A stretch of 64,000 bases of DNA from Andrena cerasifolii (taxonomy: Eukaryota > Arthropoda > Insecta > Hymenoptera > Andrenidae), in NCBI RefSeq assembly GCF_050908995.1, contig NW_027484910.1, positions 248,001 to 312,000 on the forward strand, given 5' to 3'. The position numbers and the translations under genes are program-made. The first letter of the stretch is position 1. Every line of letters begins with the position of its first letter. Positions 15,013-29,451 of this stretch are shown in pieces. Below the pieces are notes generated by a model. That model saw only the letters and a list, made by a program, of their open reading frames with translations, was not told the DNA's origin and made no database searches.

Positions 15013-16664
15013 TTTCAATATCGGTTATTCAATATCAGTTTTTCGATATCAGTTCTAATATCGGTTTCAATATCAGTTTTTCAATATCGGTTTTTCAATA
15101 TTTGTTCTTCAATATCGGTTTTTCAATATCGGTTTTTCAATATCAGTTTTTCGATATCAGTTTTTCAATATCGGTTCCAATATCGGAATCATTATCGGCT
15201 TTTCAATATCGGTTTTTCAATATCGGTTTTTCAATATCAGTTTTTCAATATTTGTTCTCCAATATCGGTTTTTGAATATCGGTTCTAATATCGGATACAG
15301 TATCGGTTTTGCAATATCAGTTTTTCGATATAGGTTTTTCAATATCGGTTTTTCAATATCGGTTTTGCAATATCAGTTTTTCGATATAGGTTTTTCAATA
15401 TCGGTTTTTCAATATCGGTTTTTCAATATCGGTTCTAATATCGGTTTCAATATCAGTTTTTCAATATCGGTTTTTCAATATTTGTTCTTCAATATCGGTT
15501 TTTCAATATCGGTTTTTCAATATCAGTTTTTCGATATCAGTTTTTCAATATCGGTTCTAATATCGGAATCATTATCGGCTTTTCAATATCGGTTTTTCAA
15601 TATCAGTTTTTCGATATCAGTTTTTCAATATTTGTTTTTCAATATCGGTTTTTCAATATCGGTTCTAATATCGGTTTCAATATCGGTTTTTCAATATCGG
15701 TTTTTCAATATCAGTTTTTCGATATCAGTTTTTCAATATTTGTTCTCCAATATCGGTTTTTGAATATCGGTTCCAATATCGGATTCAATATCGGTTTTTC
15801 AATATCGGTTCTAATATCGGATTCAATATCGGTTTTGCAATATCAGTTTTTCAATATCAGTTTTTCAATATCAGTTTTTCAATATCAGTTTTTCAATATC
15901 AGTTTTTCAATATCGGTTTTTGAATATTTGTTCTCCAATATCGGTTTTTGAATTTCGGTTCCAATATCGGATTCAATATCGGTTTTTCAATATCGGTTCT
16001 AATATCGGTTCTAATATCGGATTCAATATCGGTTTTTCAATATCAGTTTTTCGATATCAGTTTTTCAATATTTGTTCTCCAATATCGGTTTTTGAATATC
16101 GGTTCCAATATCGGATTCAATATCGGTTTTTCAATATCGGTTCTAATATCGGTTCTAATATCGGATTCAATACCGGTTTTTCAATATCGGTTCTAATATC
16201 GGATTCAATATCGGTTTTTCAATATCGGTTCTAATATCGGTTCTAATATCGGATTCAATACCGGTTTTTCAATATCGGTTCTAATATCGGATTCAATACC
16301 GGTTTTTCAATATCGGTTTTTCAATATCAGTTTTTCGATATCAGTTTTTCAATATTTGTTCTCCAATATCGGTTTTTGAATATCGGTTCTAATATCGGAT
16401 TCAATATCGGTTTTTCAATATCGTTTTTGCAATATCAGTTTTTCGATATAGGTTTTTCAATATCGGTTTTTCAATATCAGTTTTTCGATATCAGTTTTTC
16501 AATATTTGTTTTTCAATATCGGTTTTTCAATATCGGTTTTGCAATATCAGTTTTTCGATATCAGTTTTTCAATATTTGTTCTCCAATATGGGTTTTTGAA
16601 TATCGGTTCTAATATCGGATTCAATATCGGTTTTTCAATATCGTTTTTGCAATATCAGTTTTTC
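13229..16664 (+). repeat. 3.7-kb duplication, source segment
   Basis: Matches 16943-20336. The offset falls in steps of exactly one 14-bp unit: 3714, then 3700, 3686 and 3672. The first loss is near 18165. One substitution seen: GGATACAG at about 15292 against GGATTCAG in the copy. Confidence 0.8.
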
Positions 16665-16942
16665 GATATCAGTTTTTCAATATTTGCTTTTCAATATCGG
16701 TTTTTCAATATCGGTTCTAATATCGGTTTCAATATCGGTTATTCAATATCAGTTTTTCGATATCAGTTCTAATATCGGTTTCAATATCAGTTTTTCAATA
16801 TCGGTTTTTCAATATTTGTTCTTCAATATCGGTTTTTCAATATCGGTTTTTCAATATCAGTTTTTCGATATCAGTTTTTCAATATCGGTTCCAATATCGG
16901 AATCATTATCGGCTTTTCAATATCGGTTTTTCAATATCGGTT

Positions 16943-19900
16943 TTTCAATATCAGTTTTTCAATATTTGTTCTCCAATATCGGTTTTTGAATATCGGTTCT
17001 AATATCGGATTCAGTATCGGTTTTGCAATATCAGTTTTTCGATATAGGTTTTTCAATATCGGTTTTTCAATATCGGTTTTGCAATATCAGTTTTTCGATA
17101 TAGGTTTTTCAATATCGGTTTTTCAATATCGGTTTTTCAATATCGGTTCTAATATCGGAATCATTATCGGCTTTTCAATATCGGTTTTTCAATATCAGTT
17201 TTTCGATATCAGTTTTTCAATATTTGTTTTTCAATATCGGTTTTTCAATATCGGTTCTAATATCGGTTTCAATATCGGTTTTTCAATATCGGTTCTAATA
17301 TCGGTTTCAATATCGGTTTTTCAATATCGGTTTTTCAATATCAGTTTTTCGATATCAGTTTTTCAATATTTGTTTTTCAATATCGGTTTTTCAATATCGG
17401 TTCTAATATCGGTTTCAATATCGGTTTTTCAATATCGGTTTTTCAATATCAGTTTTTCAATATCGGTTTTTGAATATCGGTTCAAATATCGGATTCAATA
17501 TCGGTTTTTCAATATCGGTTTTGCAATATCAGTTTTTCGATATAGGTTTTTCAATATCGGTTTTTCAATATCGGTTTTGCAATATCAGTTTTTCGATATA
17601 GGTTTTTCAATATCGGTTTTTCAATATCAGTTTTTCGATATCAGTTCTTCAATATTTGTTCTCCAATATCGGTTTTTGAATATCGGTTCTAATATCGGAT
17701 TCAGTATCGGTTTTTCAATATCAGTTTTTCAATATTTGTTCTCCAATATCGGTTTTTGAATATCGGTTCCAATATCGGATTCAATATCGGTTTTTCAATA
17801 TCGGTTCTAATATCGGTTCTAATATCGGATTCAATATCGGTTTTTCAATATCGGTTTTTCAATATCAGTTTTTCGATATCAGTTTTTCAATATTTGTTCT
17901 CCAATATCGGTTTTTGAATATCGGTTCCAATATCGGATTCAATATCGGTTTTTCAATATCGGTTCTAATATCGGATTCAATATCGGTTTTGCAATATCAG
18001 TTTTTCAATATCAGTTTTTCAATATCAGTTTTTCAATATCAGTTTTTCAATATCGGTTTTTGAATATTTGTTCTCCAATATCGGTCTTTGAATATCGGTT
18101 CTAATATCGGATTCAATATCGGTTTTTCAATATCGGTTTTGCAATATCAGTTTTTCGATATAGGTTTTTCAATATCGGTTCTAATATCGGTTTCAATATC
18201 AGTTTTTCAATATTTGTTTTTCAATTTCGGTTCTAATATCGGTTTCAATATCGGTTTTTCAATATTTGTTCTTCAATATCGGTTTTTCAATATCGGTTTT
18301 TCAATATCAGTTTTTCGATATCAGTTTTTCAATATCTGTTCTAATATCGGAATCATTATCGGCTTTTCAATATCGGTTTTTCAATATCAGTTTTTCGATA
18401 TCAGTTTTTCAATATTTGTTTTTCAATATCGGTTTTTCAATATCGGTTCTAATATCGGTTTCAATATCAGTTTTTCAATATTTGTTTTTCAATATCGGTT
18501 CTAATATCGGTTTCAATATCAGTTTTTCAATATCGGTTTTTCAATATCGGTTTTTCAATATTTGTTTTCCAATATCGGTTTTTCAATATCGGTTCTAATA
18601 TCGGATTCAATATCGGCTTTTCAATATCAGTTTTTCGATATCAGTTTTTCAATATTTGTTTTTCAATATCGGTTTTTCAATATCGGTTCCAATATCGGTT
18701 TCAATATCGGTTATTCAATATCAGTTTTTCGATATCAGTTCTAATATCGGTTTCAATATCAGTTTTTCAATATCGGTTTTTCAATATTTGTTCTTCAATA
18801 TCGGTTTTTCAATATCGGTTTTTCAATATCAGTTTTTCGATATCAGTTTTTCAATATCGGTTCCAATATCGGAATCATTATCGGCTTTTCAATATCGGTT
18901 TTTCAATATCGGTTTTTCAATATCAGTTTTTCAATATTTGTTCTCCAATATCGGTTTTTGAATATCGGTTCTAATATCGGATTCAGTATCGGTTTTGCAA
19001 TATCAGTTTTTCGATATAGGTTTTTCAATATCGGTTTTTCAATATCGGTTTTGCAATATCAGTTTTTCGATATAGGTTTTTCAATATCGGTTTTTCAATA
19101 TCGGTTTTTCAATATCGGTTCTAATATCGGTTTCAATATCAGTTTTTCAATATCGGTTTTTCAATATTTGTTCTTCAATATCGGTTTTTCAATATCGGTT
19201 TTTCAATATCAGTTTTTCGATATCAGTTTTTCAATATCGGTTCTAATATCGGAATCATTATCGGCTTTTCAATATCGGTTTTTCAATATCAGTTTTTCGA
19301 TATCAGTTTTTCAATATTTGTTTTTCAATATCGGTTTTTCAATATCGGTTCTAATATCGGTTTCAATATCGGTTTTTCAATATCGGTTTTTCAATATCAG
19401 TTTTTCGATATCAGTTTTTCAATATTTGTTCTCCAATATCGGTTTTTGAATATCGGTTCCAATATCGGATTCAATATCGGTTTTTCAATATCGGTTCTAA
19501 TATCGGATTCAATATCGGTTTTGCAATATCAGTTTTTCAATATCAGTTTTTCAATATCAGTTTTTCAATATCAGTTTTTCAATATCGGTTTTTGAATATT
19601 TGTTCTCCAATATCGGTTTTTGAATTTCGGTTCCAATATCGGATTCAATATCGGTTTTTCAATATCGGTTCTAATATCGGTTCTAATATCGGATTCAATA
19701 TCGGTTTTTCAATATCAGTTTTTCGATATCAGTTTTTCAATATTTGTTCTCCAATATCGGTTTTTGAATATCGGTTCCAATATCGGATTCAATATCGGTT
19801 TTTCAATATCGGTTCTAATATCGGTTCTAATATCGGATTCAATACCGGTTTTTCAATATCGGTTCTAATATCGGATTCAATATCGGTTTTTCAATATCGG

Positions 19901-20336
19901 TTCTAATATCGGTTCTAATATCGGATTCAATACCGGTTTTTCAATATCGGTTCTAATATCGGATTCAATACCGGTTTTTCAATATCGGTTTTTCAATATC
20001 AGTTTTTCGATATCAGTTTTTCAATATTTGTTCTCCAATATCGGTTTTTGAATATCGGTTCTAATATCGGATTCAATATCGGTTTTTCAATATCGTTTTT
20101 GCAATATCAGTTTTTCGATATAGGTTTTTCAATATCGGTTTTTCAATATCAGTTTTTCGATATCAGTTTTTCAATATTTGTTTTTCAATATCGGTTTTTC
20201 AATATCGGTTTTGCAATATCAGTTTTTCGATATCAGTTTTTCAATATTTGTTCTCCAATATGGGTTTTTGAATATCGGTTCTAATATCGGATTCAATATC
20301 GGTTTTTCAATATCGTTTTTGCAATATCAGTTTTTC
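16943..20336 (+). repeat. 3.7-kb duplication, second segment
   Basis: Copy of 13229-16664 with three single-unit losses. It keeps the TCAATTTCGG variant at 18226. Between the two, 16665-16942 matches the 11.18-11.44 kb region instead, so the block is a mosaic. Confidence 0.8.
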
Positions 20337-20970
20337 GATATAGGTTTTTCAATATCGGTTTTTCAATATCAGTTTTTCGATATCAGTTTTTCAATATTTG
20401 TTTTTCAATATCGGTTTTTCAATATCGGTTCTAATATCGGATTCAATATCGGTTTTGCAATATCAGTTTTTCGATATCAGTTTTTCAATATTTGTTTTTC
20501 AATATCGGTTTTTCAATATCGGTTCTAATATCGGTTTCAATATCGGTTTTTCAATATCGGTTTTTCAATATCAGTTTTTCGATATCAGTTTTTCAATATT
20601 TGTTCTCCAATATCGGTTTTTGAATATCGGTTCTAATATCGGTTCTAATATCGGATTCAATACCGGTTTTTCAATATCGGTTTTTCAATATCAGTTTTTC
20701 GATATCAGTTTTTCAATATTTGTTCTCCAATATCGGTTTTTGAATATCGGTTCTAATATCGGTTTCAATATCGGTTTTTCAATATCGGTTTTTCAATATC
20801 AGTTTTTCAATATTTGTTCTCCAATATCGGTTTTTGAATATCGGTTCTAATATCGGATTCAATATCGGTTTTTCAATATCAGTTTTTCAATATTTGTTTT
20901 TCGATATCAGTTTTTCAATATTTGCTTTACAATATCAGTTTTTCAATATCGGTTCTAATATCGGATTCAA
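19860..20970 (+). repeat. About 1.5-kb duplication, unit 1
   Basis: Recurs at 21372-22440, first at offset 1512 and then 1470 (a loss of 42 bp, three units, between 20.3 and 20.4 kb). The AATACCGG variant cluster at 19.8-20.0 kb is shared. Borders are approximate. Confidence 0.65.
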
Positions 20971-21326
20971 TATCGGTTTTGCAATATCAGTTTTTCAATA
21001 TCAGTTTTACAATATCAGTTTTTCAATATCAGTTTTTCAATATCGGTTTTTGAATATTTGTTCTCCAATATCGGTTTTTGAATATCGGTTCTAATATCGG
21101 ATTCAATATCGGTTTTTCAATATCGGTTTTGCAATATCAGTTTTTCGATATAGGTTTTTCAATATCGGTTTTTCAATATCGGTTTTGCAATATCAGTTTT
21201 TCGATATAGGTTTTTCAATATCGGTTTTTCAATATCGGTTTTGCAATATCAGTTTTTCGATATAGGTTTTTCAATATCGGTTTTTCAATATCGGTTCTAA
21301 TATCGGTTTCAATATCAGTTTTTCAA

Positions 21327-22769
21327 TATCAGTTTTTCAATATTTGTTCTCCAATATCGGTTTTTGAATATCGGTTCCAATATCGGATTCAATATCGGTT
21401 TTTCAATATCGGTTCTAATATCGGTTCTAATATCGGATTCAATACCGGTTTTTCAATATCGGTTCTAATATCGGATTCAATACCGGTTTTTCAATATCGG
21501 TTTTTCAATATCAGTTTTTCGATATCAGTTTTTCAATATTTGTTCTCCAATATCGGTTTTTGAATATCGGTTCTAATATCGGATTCAATATCGGTTTTTC
21601 AATATCGTTTTTGCAATATCAGTTTTTCGATATAGGTTTTTCAATATCGGTTTTTCAATATCAGTTTTTCGATATCAGTTTTTCAATATTTGTTTTTCAA
21701 TATCGGTTTTTCAATATCGGTTTTGCAATATCAGTTTTTCGATATCAGTTTTTCAATATTTGTTCTCCAATATGGGTTTTTGAATATCGGTTCTAATATC
21801 GGATTCAATATCGGGTTTTCAATATCGGTTTTTCAATATCAGTTTTTCGATATCAGTTTTTCAATATTTGTTTTTCAATATCGGTTTTTCAATATCGGTT
21901 CTAATATCGGATTCAATATCGGTTTTGCAATATCAGTTTTTCGATATCAGTTTTTCAATATTTGTTTTTCAATATCGGTTTTTCAATATCGGTTCTAATA
22001 TCGGTTTCAATATCGGTTTTTCAATATCGGTTTTTCAATATCAGTTTTTCGATATCAGTTTTTCAATATTTGTTCTCCAATATCGGTTTTTGAATATCGG
22101 TTCTAATATCGGTTCTAATATCGGATTCAATACCGGTTTTTCAATATCGGTTTTTCAATATCAGTTTTTCGATATCAGTTTTTCAATATTTGTTCTCCAA
22201 TATCGGTTTTTGAATATCGGTTCTAATATCGGTTTCAATATCGGTTTTTCAATATCGGTTTTTCAATATCAGTTTTTCAATATTTGTTCTCCAATATCGG
22301 TTTTTGAATATCGGTTCTAATATCGGATTCAATATCGGTTTTTCAATATCAGTTTTTCAATATTTGTTTTTCGATATCAGTTTTTCAATATTTGCTTTAC
22401 AATATCAGTTTTTCAATATCGGTTCTAATATCGGATTCAATATCGGTTTTGCAATATCAGTTTTTCAATATCAGTTTTTCAATATCAGTTTTTCAATATC
22501 GGTTTTTGAATATTTGTTCTCCAATATCGGTTTTTGAATATCGGTTCTAATATCGGATTCAATATCGGTTTTTCAATATCGGTTTTGCAATATCAGTTTT
22601 TCGATATAGGTTTTTCAATATCGGTTTTTCAATATCGGTTTTGCAATATCAGTTTTTCGATATAGGTTTTTCAATATCGGTTTTTCAATATCGGTTTTGC
22701 AATATCAGTTTTTCGATATAGGTTTTTCAATATCGGTTTTTCAATATCGGTTCTAATATCGGTTTCAAT
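21327..22769 (+). repeat. 3.2-kb-spaced duplication, copy 1
   Basis: Recurs at 24503-25959. The offset is 3176 up to about 22495 and 3190 after it, one TTTTTCAATATCAG unit more in the second copy. The rare CTTTACAATATCAG unit and the TATGGG variant are shared. Confidence 0.75.
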
Positions 22770-24502
22770 ATCGGTTGTTCAATATCGGTTCTAATATCGG
22801 TTTCAATATCGGTTTTTCAATATCGGTTTTTCAATATCAGTTTTTCGATATCAGTTTTTCAATATTTGTTTTTCAATATCGGTTTTTCAATATCGGTTCT
22901 AATATCGGTTTCAATATCGGTTTTTCAATATCGGTTTTTCAATATCAGTTTTTCAATATCGGTTTTTGAATATCGGTTCAAATATCGGATTCAATATCGG
23001 TTTTTCAATATCGGTTTTGCAATATCAGTTTTTCGATATAGGTTTTTCAATATCGGTTTTTCAATATCGGTTTTGCAATATCAGTTTTTCGATATAGGTT
23101 TTTCAATATCGGTTTTTCAATATCAGTTTTTCGATATCAGTTCTTCAATATTTGTTCTCCAATATCGGTTTTTGAATATCGGTTCTAATATCGGATTCAA
23201 TATCGGTTTTTCAATATCGGTTTTGCAATATCAGTTTTTCAATATCAGTTTTTCAATATCAGTTTTTCAATATCAGTTTTTCAATATCGGTTTTTGAATA
23301 TCGGTTCTAATATCGGATTCAATATCGGTTTTTCAATATCGGTTTTGCAATATCAGTTTTTCGATATAGGTTTTTCAATATCGGTTTTTCAATATCGGTT
23401 TTGCAATATCAGTTTTTCGATATAGGTTTTTCAATATCGGTTTTTCAATATCAGTTTTTCGATATCAGTTCTTCAATATTTGTTCTCCAATATCGGTTTT
23501 TGAATATCGGTTCTAATATCGGATTCAATATCGGTTTTTCAATATCGGTTTTGCAATATCAGTTTTTCAATATCAGTTTTTCAATATCAGTTTTTCAATA
23601 TCAGTTTTTCAATATCGGTTTTTGAATATCGGTTCTAATATCGGATTCAATATCGGTTTTTCAATATCGGTTTTGCAATATCAGTTTTTCGATATAGGTT
23701 TTTCAATATCGGTTTTTCAATATCGGTTTTGCAATATCAGTTTTTCGATATAGGTTTTTCAATATCGGTTTTTCAATATCGGTTTTGCAATATCAGTTTT
23801 TCGATATAGGTTTTTCAATATCGGTTTTTCAATATCGGTTTTTCAATATCGGTTCTAATATCGGTTTCAATATCAGTTTTTCAATATCGGTTTTTCAATA
23901 TTTGTTTTCCAATATCGGTTTTTCAGTATCGGTTCTAATATCGGATTCAATATCGGCTTTTCAATATCGGTTTTTCAATATTTGTTCTTCAATATCGGTT
24001 TTTCAATATCGGTTTTTCAATATCAGTTTTTCGATATCAGTTTTTCGATATCAGTTTTTCAATATTTGTTTTTCAATATCGGTTTTTCAATATCGGTTCT
24101 AATATCGGTTTCAATATCGGTTTTTCAATATCGGTTTTTCAATATCAGTTTTTCGATATCAGTTTTTCAATATTTGTTCTCCAATATCGGTTTTTGAATA
24201 TCGGTTCCAATATCGGATTCAATATCGGTTTTTCAATATCGGTTCTAATATCGGATTCAATATCGGTTTTGCAATATCAGTTTTTCAATATCAGTTTTTC
24301 AATATCAGTTTTTCAATATCAGTTTTTCAATATCAGTTTTTCAATATCGGTTTTTGAATATTTGTTCTCCAATATCGGTTTTTGAATATCGGTTCCAATA
24401 TCGGATTCAATATCGGTTTTTCAATATCGGTTCTAATATCGGTTCTAATATCGGATTCAATATCGGTTTTTCAATATCGGTTTTTCAATATCAGTTTTTC
24501 GA

Positions 24503-25959
24503 TATCAGTTTTTCAATATTTGTTCTCCAATATCGGTTTTTGAATACCGGTTCCAATATCGGATTCAATATCGGTTTTTCAATATCGGTTCTAATATCGG
24601 TTCTAATATCGGATTCAATACCGGTTTTTCAATATCGGTTCTAATATCGGATTCAATACCGGTTTTTCAATATCGGTTTTTCAATATCAGTTTTTCGATA
24701 TCAGTTTTTCAATATTTGTTCTCCAATATCGGTTTTTGAATATCGGTTCTAATATCGGATTCAATATCGGTTTTTCAATATCGTTTTTGCAATATCAGTT
24801 TTTCGATATAGGTTTTTCAATATCGGTTTTTCAATATCAGTTTTTCGATATCAGTTTTTCAATATTTGTTTTTCAATATCGGTTTTTCAATATCGGTTTT
24901 GCAATATCAGTTTTTCGATATCAGTTTTTCAATATTTGTTCTCCAATATGGGTTTTTGAATATCGGTTCTAATATCGGATTCAATATCGGGTTTTCAATA
25001 TCGGTTTTTCAATATCAGTTTTTCGATATCAGTTTTTCAATATTTGTTTTTCAATATCGGTTTTTCAATATCGGTTCTAATATCGGATTCAATATCGGTT
25101 TTGCAATATCAGTTTTTCGATATCAGTTTTTCAATATTTGTTTTTCAATATCGGTTTTTCAATATCGGTTCTAATATCGGTTTCAATATCGGTTTTTCAA
25201 TATCGGTTTTTCAATATCAGTTTTTCGATATCAGTTTTTCAATATTTGTTCTCCAATATCGGTTTTTGAATATCGGTTCTAATATCGGTTCTAATATCGG
25301 ATTCAATACCGGTTTTTGAATATCGGTTTTTCAATATCAGTTTTTCGATATCAGTTTTTCAATATTTGTTCTCCAATATCGGTTTTTGAATATCGGTTCT
25401 AATATCGGTTTCAATATCGGTTTTTCAATATCGGTTTTTCAATATCAGTTTTTCAATATTTGTTCTCCAATATCGGTTTTTGAATATCGGTTCTAATATC
25501 GGATTCAATATCGGTTTTTCAATATCAGTTTTTCAATATTTGTTTTTCGATATCAGTTTTTCAATATTTGCTTTACAATATCAGTTTTTCAATATCGGTT
25601 CTAATATCGGATTCAATATCGGTTTTGCAATATCAGTTTTTCAATATCAGTTTTTCAATATCAGTTTTTCAATATCAGTTTTTCAATATCGGTTTTTGAA
25701 TATTTGTTCTCCAATATCGGTTTTTGAATATCGGTTCTAATATCGGATTCAATATCGGTTTTTCAATATCGGTTTTGCAATATCAGTTTTTCGATATAGG
25801 TTTTTCAATATCGGTTTTTCAATATCGGTTTTGCAATATCAGTTTTTCGATATAGGTTTTTCAATATCGGTTTTTCAATATCGGTTTTGCAATATCAGTT
25901 TTTCGATATAGGTTTTTCAATATCGGTTTTTCAATATCGGTTCTAATATCGGTTTCAAT
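24503..25959 (+). repeat. 3.2-kb-spaced duplication, copy 2
   Basis: Copy of 21327-22769 with one extra 14-bp unit. A C at 24547 (AATACCGG) replaces T at 21371. Confidence 0.75.
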
Positions 25960-26792
25960 ATCAGTTTTTCAATATCAGTTTTTCAATATTTGTTCTCCAA
26001 TATCGGTTTTTGAATATCGGTTCTAATATCGGATTCAGTATCGGTTTTGCAATATCAGTTTTTCGATATAGGTTTTTCAATATCGGTTTTGCAATATCAG
26101 TTTTTCGATATAGGTTTTTCAATATCGGTTTTTCAATATCGGTTTTTCAATATCGGTTCTAATATCAGTTTCAATATCAGTTTTTCAATATCGGTTTTTC
26201 AATATTTGTTCTTCAATATCGGTTTTTCAATATCGGTTTTTCAATATCAGTTTTTCGATATCAGTTTTTCAATATTTGTTTTTCAATATCGGTTTTTCAA
26301 TATCGGTTCTAATATCGGAATCATTATCGGCTTTTCAATATCGGTTTTTCAATATCAGTTTTTCGATATCAGTTTTTCAATATTTGTTTTTCAATATCGG
26401 TTTTTCAATATCGGTTCTAATATCGGTTTCAATATCGGTTTTTCAATATCGGTTCTAATATCGGTTTCAATATCGGTTTTTCAATATCGGTTTTTCAATA
26501 TCAGTTTTTCGATATCAGTTTTTCAATATTTGTTTTTCAATATCGGTTTTTCAATATCGGTTCTAATATCGGTTTCAATATCGGTTTTTCAATATCGGTT
26601 TTTCAATATCAGTTTTTCAATATCGGTTTTTGAATATCGGTTCAAATATCGGATTCAATATCGGTTTTTCAATATCGGTTTTGCAATATCAGTTTTTCGA
26701 TATAGGTTTTTCAATATCGGTTTTTCAATATCGGTTTTGCAATATCAGTTTTTCGATATAGGTTTTTCAATATCGGTTTTTCAATATCAGTT

Positions 26793-28377
26793 TTTCGATA
26801 TCAGTTCTTCAATATTTGTTCTCCAATATCGGTTTTTGAATATCGGTTCTAATATCGGATTCAATATCGGTTTTTCAATATCGGTTTTGCAATATCAGTT
26901 TTTCAATATCAGTTTTTCAATATCAGTTTTTCAATATCAGTTTTTCAATATCGGTTTTTGAATATCGGTTCTAATATCGGATTCAATATCGGTTTTTCAA
27001 TATCGGTTTTGCAATATCAGTTTTTCGATATAGGTTTTTCAATATCGGTTTTTCAATATCGGTTTTGCAATATCAGTTTTTCGATATAGGTTTTTCAATA
27101 TCGGTTTTTCAATATCAGTTTTTCGATATCAGTTCTTCAATATTTGTTCTCCAATATCGGTTTTTGAATATCGGTTCTAATATCGGATTCAATATCGGTT
27201 TTTCAATATCGGTTTTGCAATATCAGTTTTTCAATGTCAGTTTTTCAATATCAGTTTTTCAATATCAGTTTTTCAATATCGGTTTTTGAATATCGCTTCT
27301 AATATCGGATTCAATGTCGGTTTTTCAATATCGGTTTTGCAATATCAGTTTTTCGATATAGGTTTTTCAATATCGGTTTTTCAATATCGGTTTTGCAATA
27401 TCAGTTTTTCGATATAGGTTTTTCAATATCGGTTTGTCAATATCGGTTTTGCAATATCAGTTTTTCGATATAGGTTTTTCAATATCGGTTTTTCAATATC
27501 GGTTTTTCAATATCGGTTCTAATATCGGTTTCAATATCAGTTTTTCAATATCGGTTTTTCAATATTTGTTTTCCAATATCGGTTTTTCAATATCGGTTCT
27601 AATATCGGATTCAATATCGGCTTTTCAAGATCGGTTTTTCAATATCGGTTCTAATATCGGTTTCAATATCAGTTTTTCAATATCGGTTTTTCAATATTTG
27701 TTCTTCAATATCGGTTTTTCAATATCGGTTTTTCAATATCAGTTTTTCGATATCAGTTTTTCAATATCTGTTCTAATATCGGAATCATTATCGGCTTTTC
27801 AATATCGGTTTTTCAATATCAGTTTTTCGATATCAGTTTTTCAATATTTGTTTTTCAATATCGGTTTTTCAATATCGGTTCTAATATCGGTTTCAATATC
27901 AGTTTTTCAATATTTGTTTTTCAATATCGGTTCTAATATCGGTTTCAATATCGGTTTTTCAATATCGGTTTTTCAATATCGGTTTTTCAATATCAGTTTT
28001 TCAATATTTGTTCTCCAATATCGGTTTTTGAATATCGGTTCTAATATCGGATTCAGTATCGGTTTTTCAATATCAGTTTTTCAATATTTGTTCTCCAATA
28101 TCGGTTTTTGAATATCGGTTCCAATATCGGATTCAATATCGGTTTTTCAATATCGGTTCTAATATCGGTTCTAATATCGGATTCAATATCGGTTTTTCAA
28201 TATCGGTTTTTCAATATCAGTTTTTCGATATCAGTTTTTCAATATTTGTTCTCCAATATCGGTTTTTGAATATCGGTTCCAATATCGGATTCAATATCGG
28301 TTTTTCAATATCGGTTCTAATATCGGATTCAATATCGGTTTTGCAATATCAGTTTTTCAATATCAGTTTTTCAATAT
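26793..28377 (+). repeat. Long-distance duplicate segment, right copy
   Basis: Near-identical to 5373-6957 with no intermediate tandem copy at regular spacing in between. It suggests transfer between distant parts of the array, or loss of the intervening copies. Confidence 0.75.
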
Positions 28378-29451
28378 CAGTTTTTCAATATCAGTTTTTC
28401 AATATCAGTTTTTCAATATCGGTTTTTGAATATTTGTTCTCCAATATCGGTCTTTGAATATCGGTTCTAATATCGGATTCAATATCGGTTTTTCAATATC
28501 GGTTTTGCAATATCAGTTTTTCGATATAGGTTTTTCAATATCGGTTTTTCAATATCGGTTTTGCAATATCAGTTTTTCGATATAGGTTTTTCAATATCGG
28601 TTTTTCAATATCGGTTTTGCAATATCAGTTTTTCGATATAGGTTTTTCAATATCGGTTTTTCAATATCGGTTCTAATATCGGTTTCAATATCAGTTTTTC
28701 AATATCGGTTTTTCAATATCGGTTTTTCAATATTTGTTTTCCAATATCGGTTTTTCAATATCGGTTCTAATATCGGATTCAATATCGGCTTTTCAATATC
28801 GGTTTTTCAATATCAGTTTTTCGATATCAGTTTTTCAATATTTGTTTTTCAATATCGGTTTTTCAATATCGGTTCTAATATCGGTTTCAATATCGGTTAT
28901 TCAATATCAGTTTTTCGATATCAGTTCTAATATCGGTTTCAATATCAGTTTTTCAATATCGGTTTTACTATATTTGTTCTTCAATATCGGTTTTTCAATA
29001 TCGGTTTTTCAATATCAGTTTTTCGATATCAGTTTTTCAATATCGGTTCCAATATCGGAATCATTATCGGCTTTTCAATATCGGTTTTTCAATATCGGTT
29101 TTTCAATATCAGTTTTTCAATATTTGTTCTCCAATATCGGTTTTTGAATATCGGTTCTAATATCGGATTCAGTATCGGTTTTGCAATATCAGTTTTTCGA
29201 TATAGGTTTTTCAATATCGGTTTTTCAATATCGGTTTTGCAATATCAGTTTTTCGATATAGGTTTTTCAATATCGGTTTTTCAATATCGGTTTTTCAATA
29301 TCGGTTCTAATATCGGTTTCAATATCAGTTTTTCAATATCGGTTTTTCAATATTTGTTCTTCAATATCGGTTTTTCAATATCGGTTTTTCAATATCAGTT
29401 TTTCGATATCAGTTTTTCAATATCGGTTCTAATATCGGAATCATTATCGGC

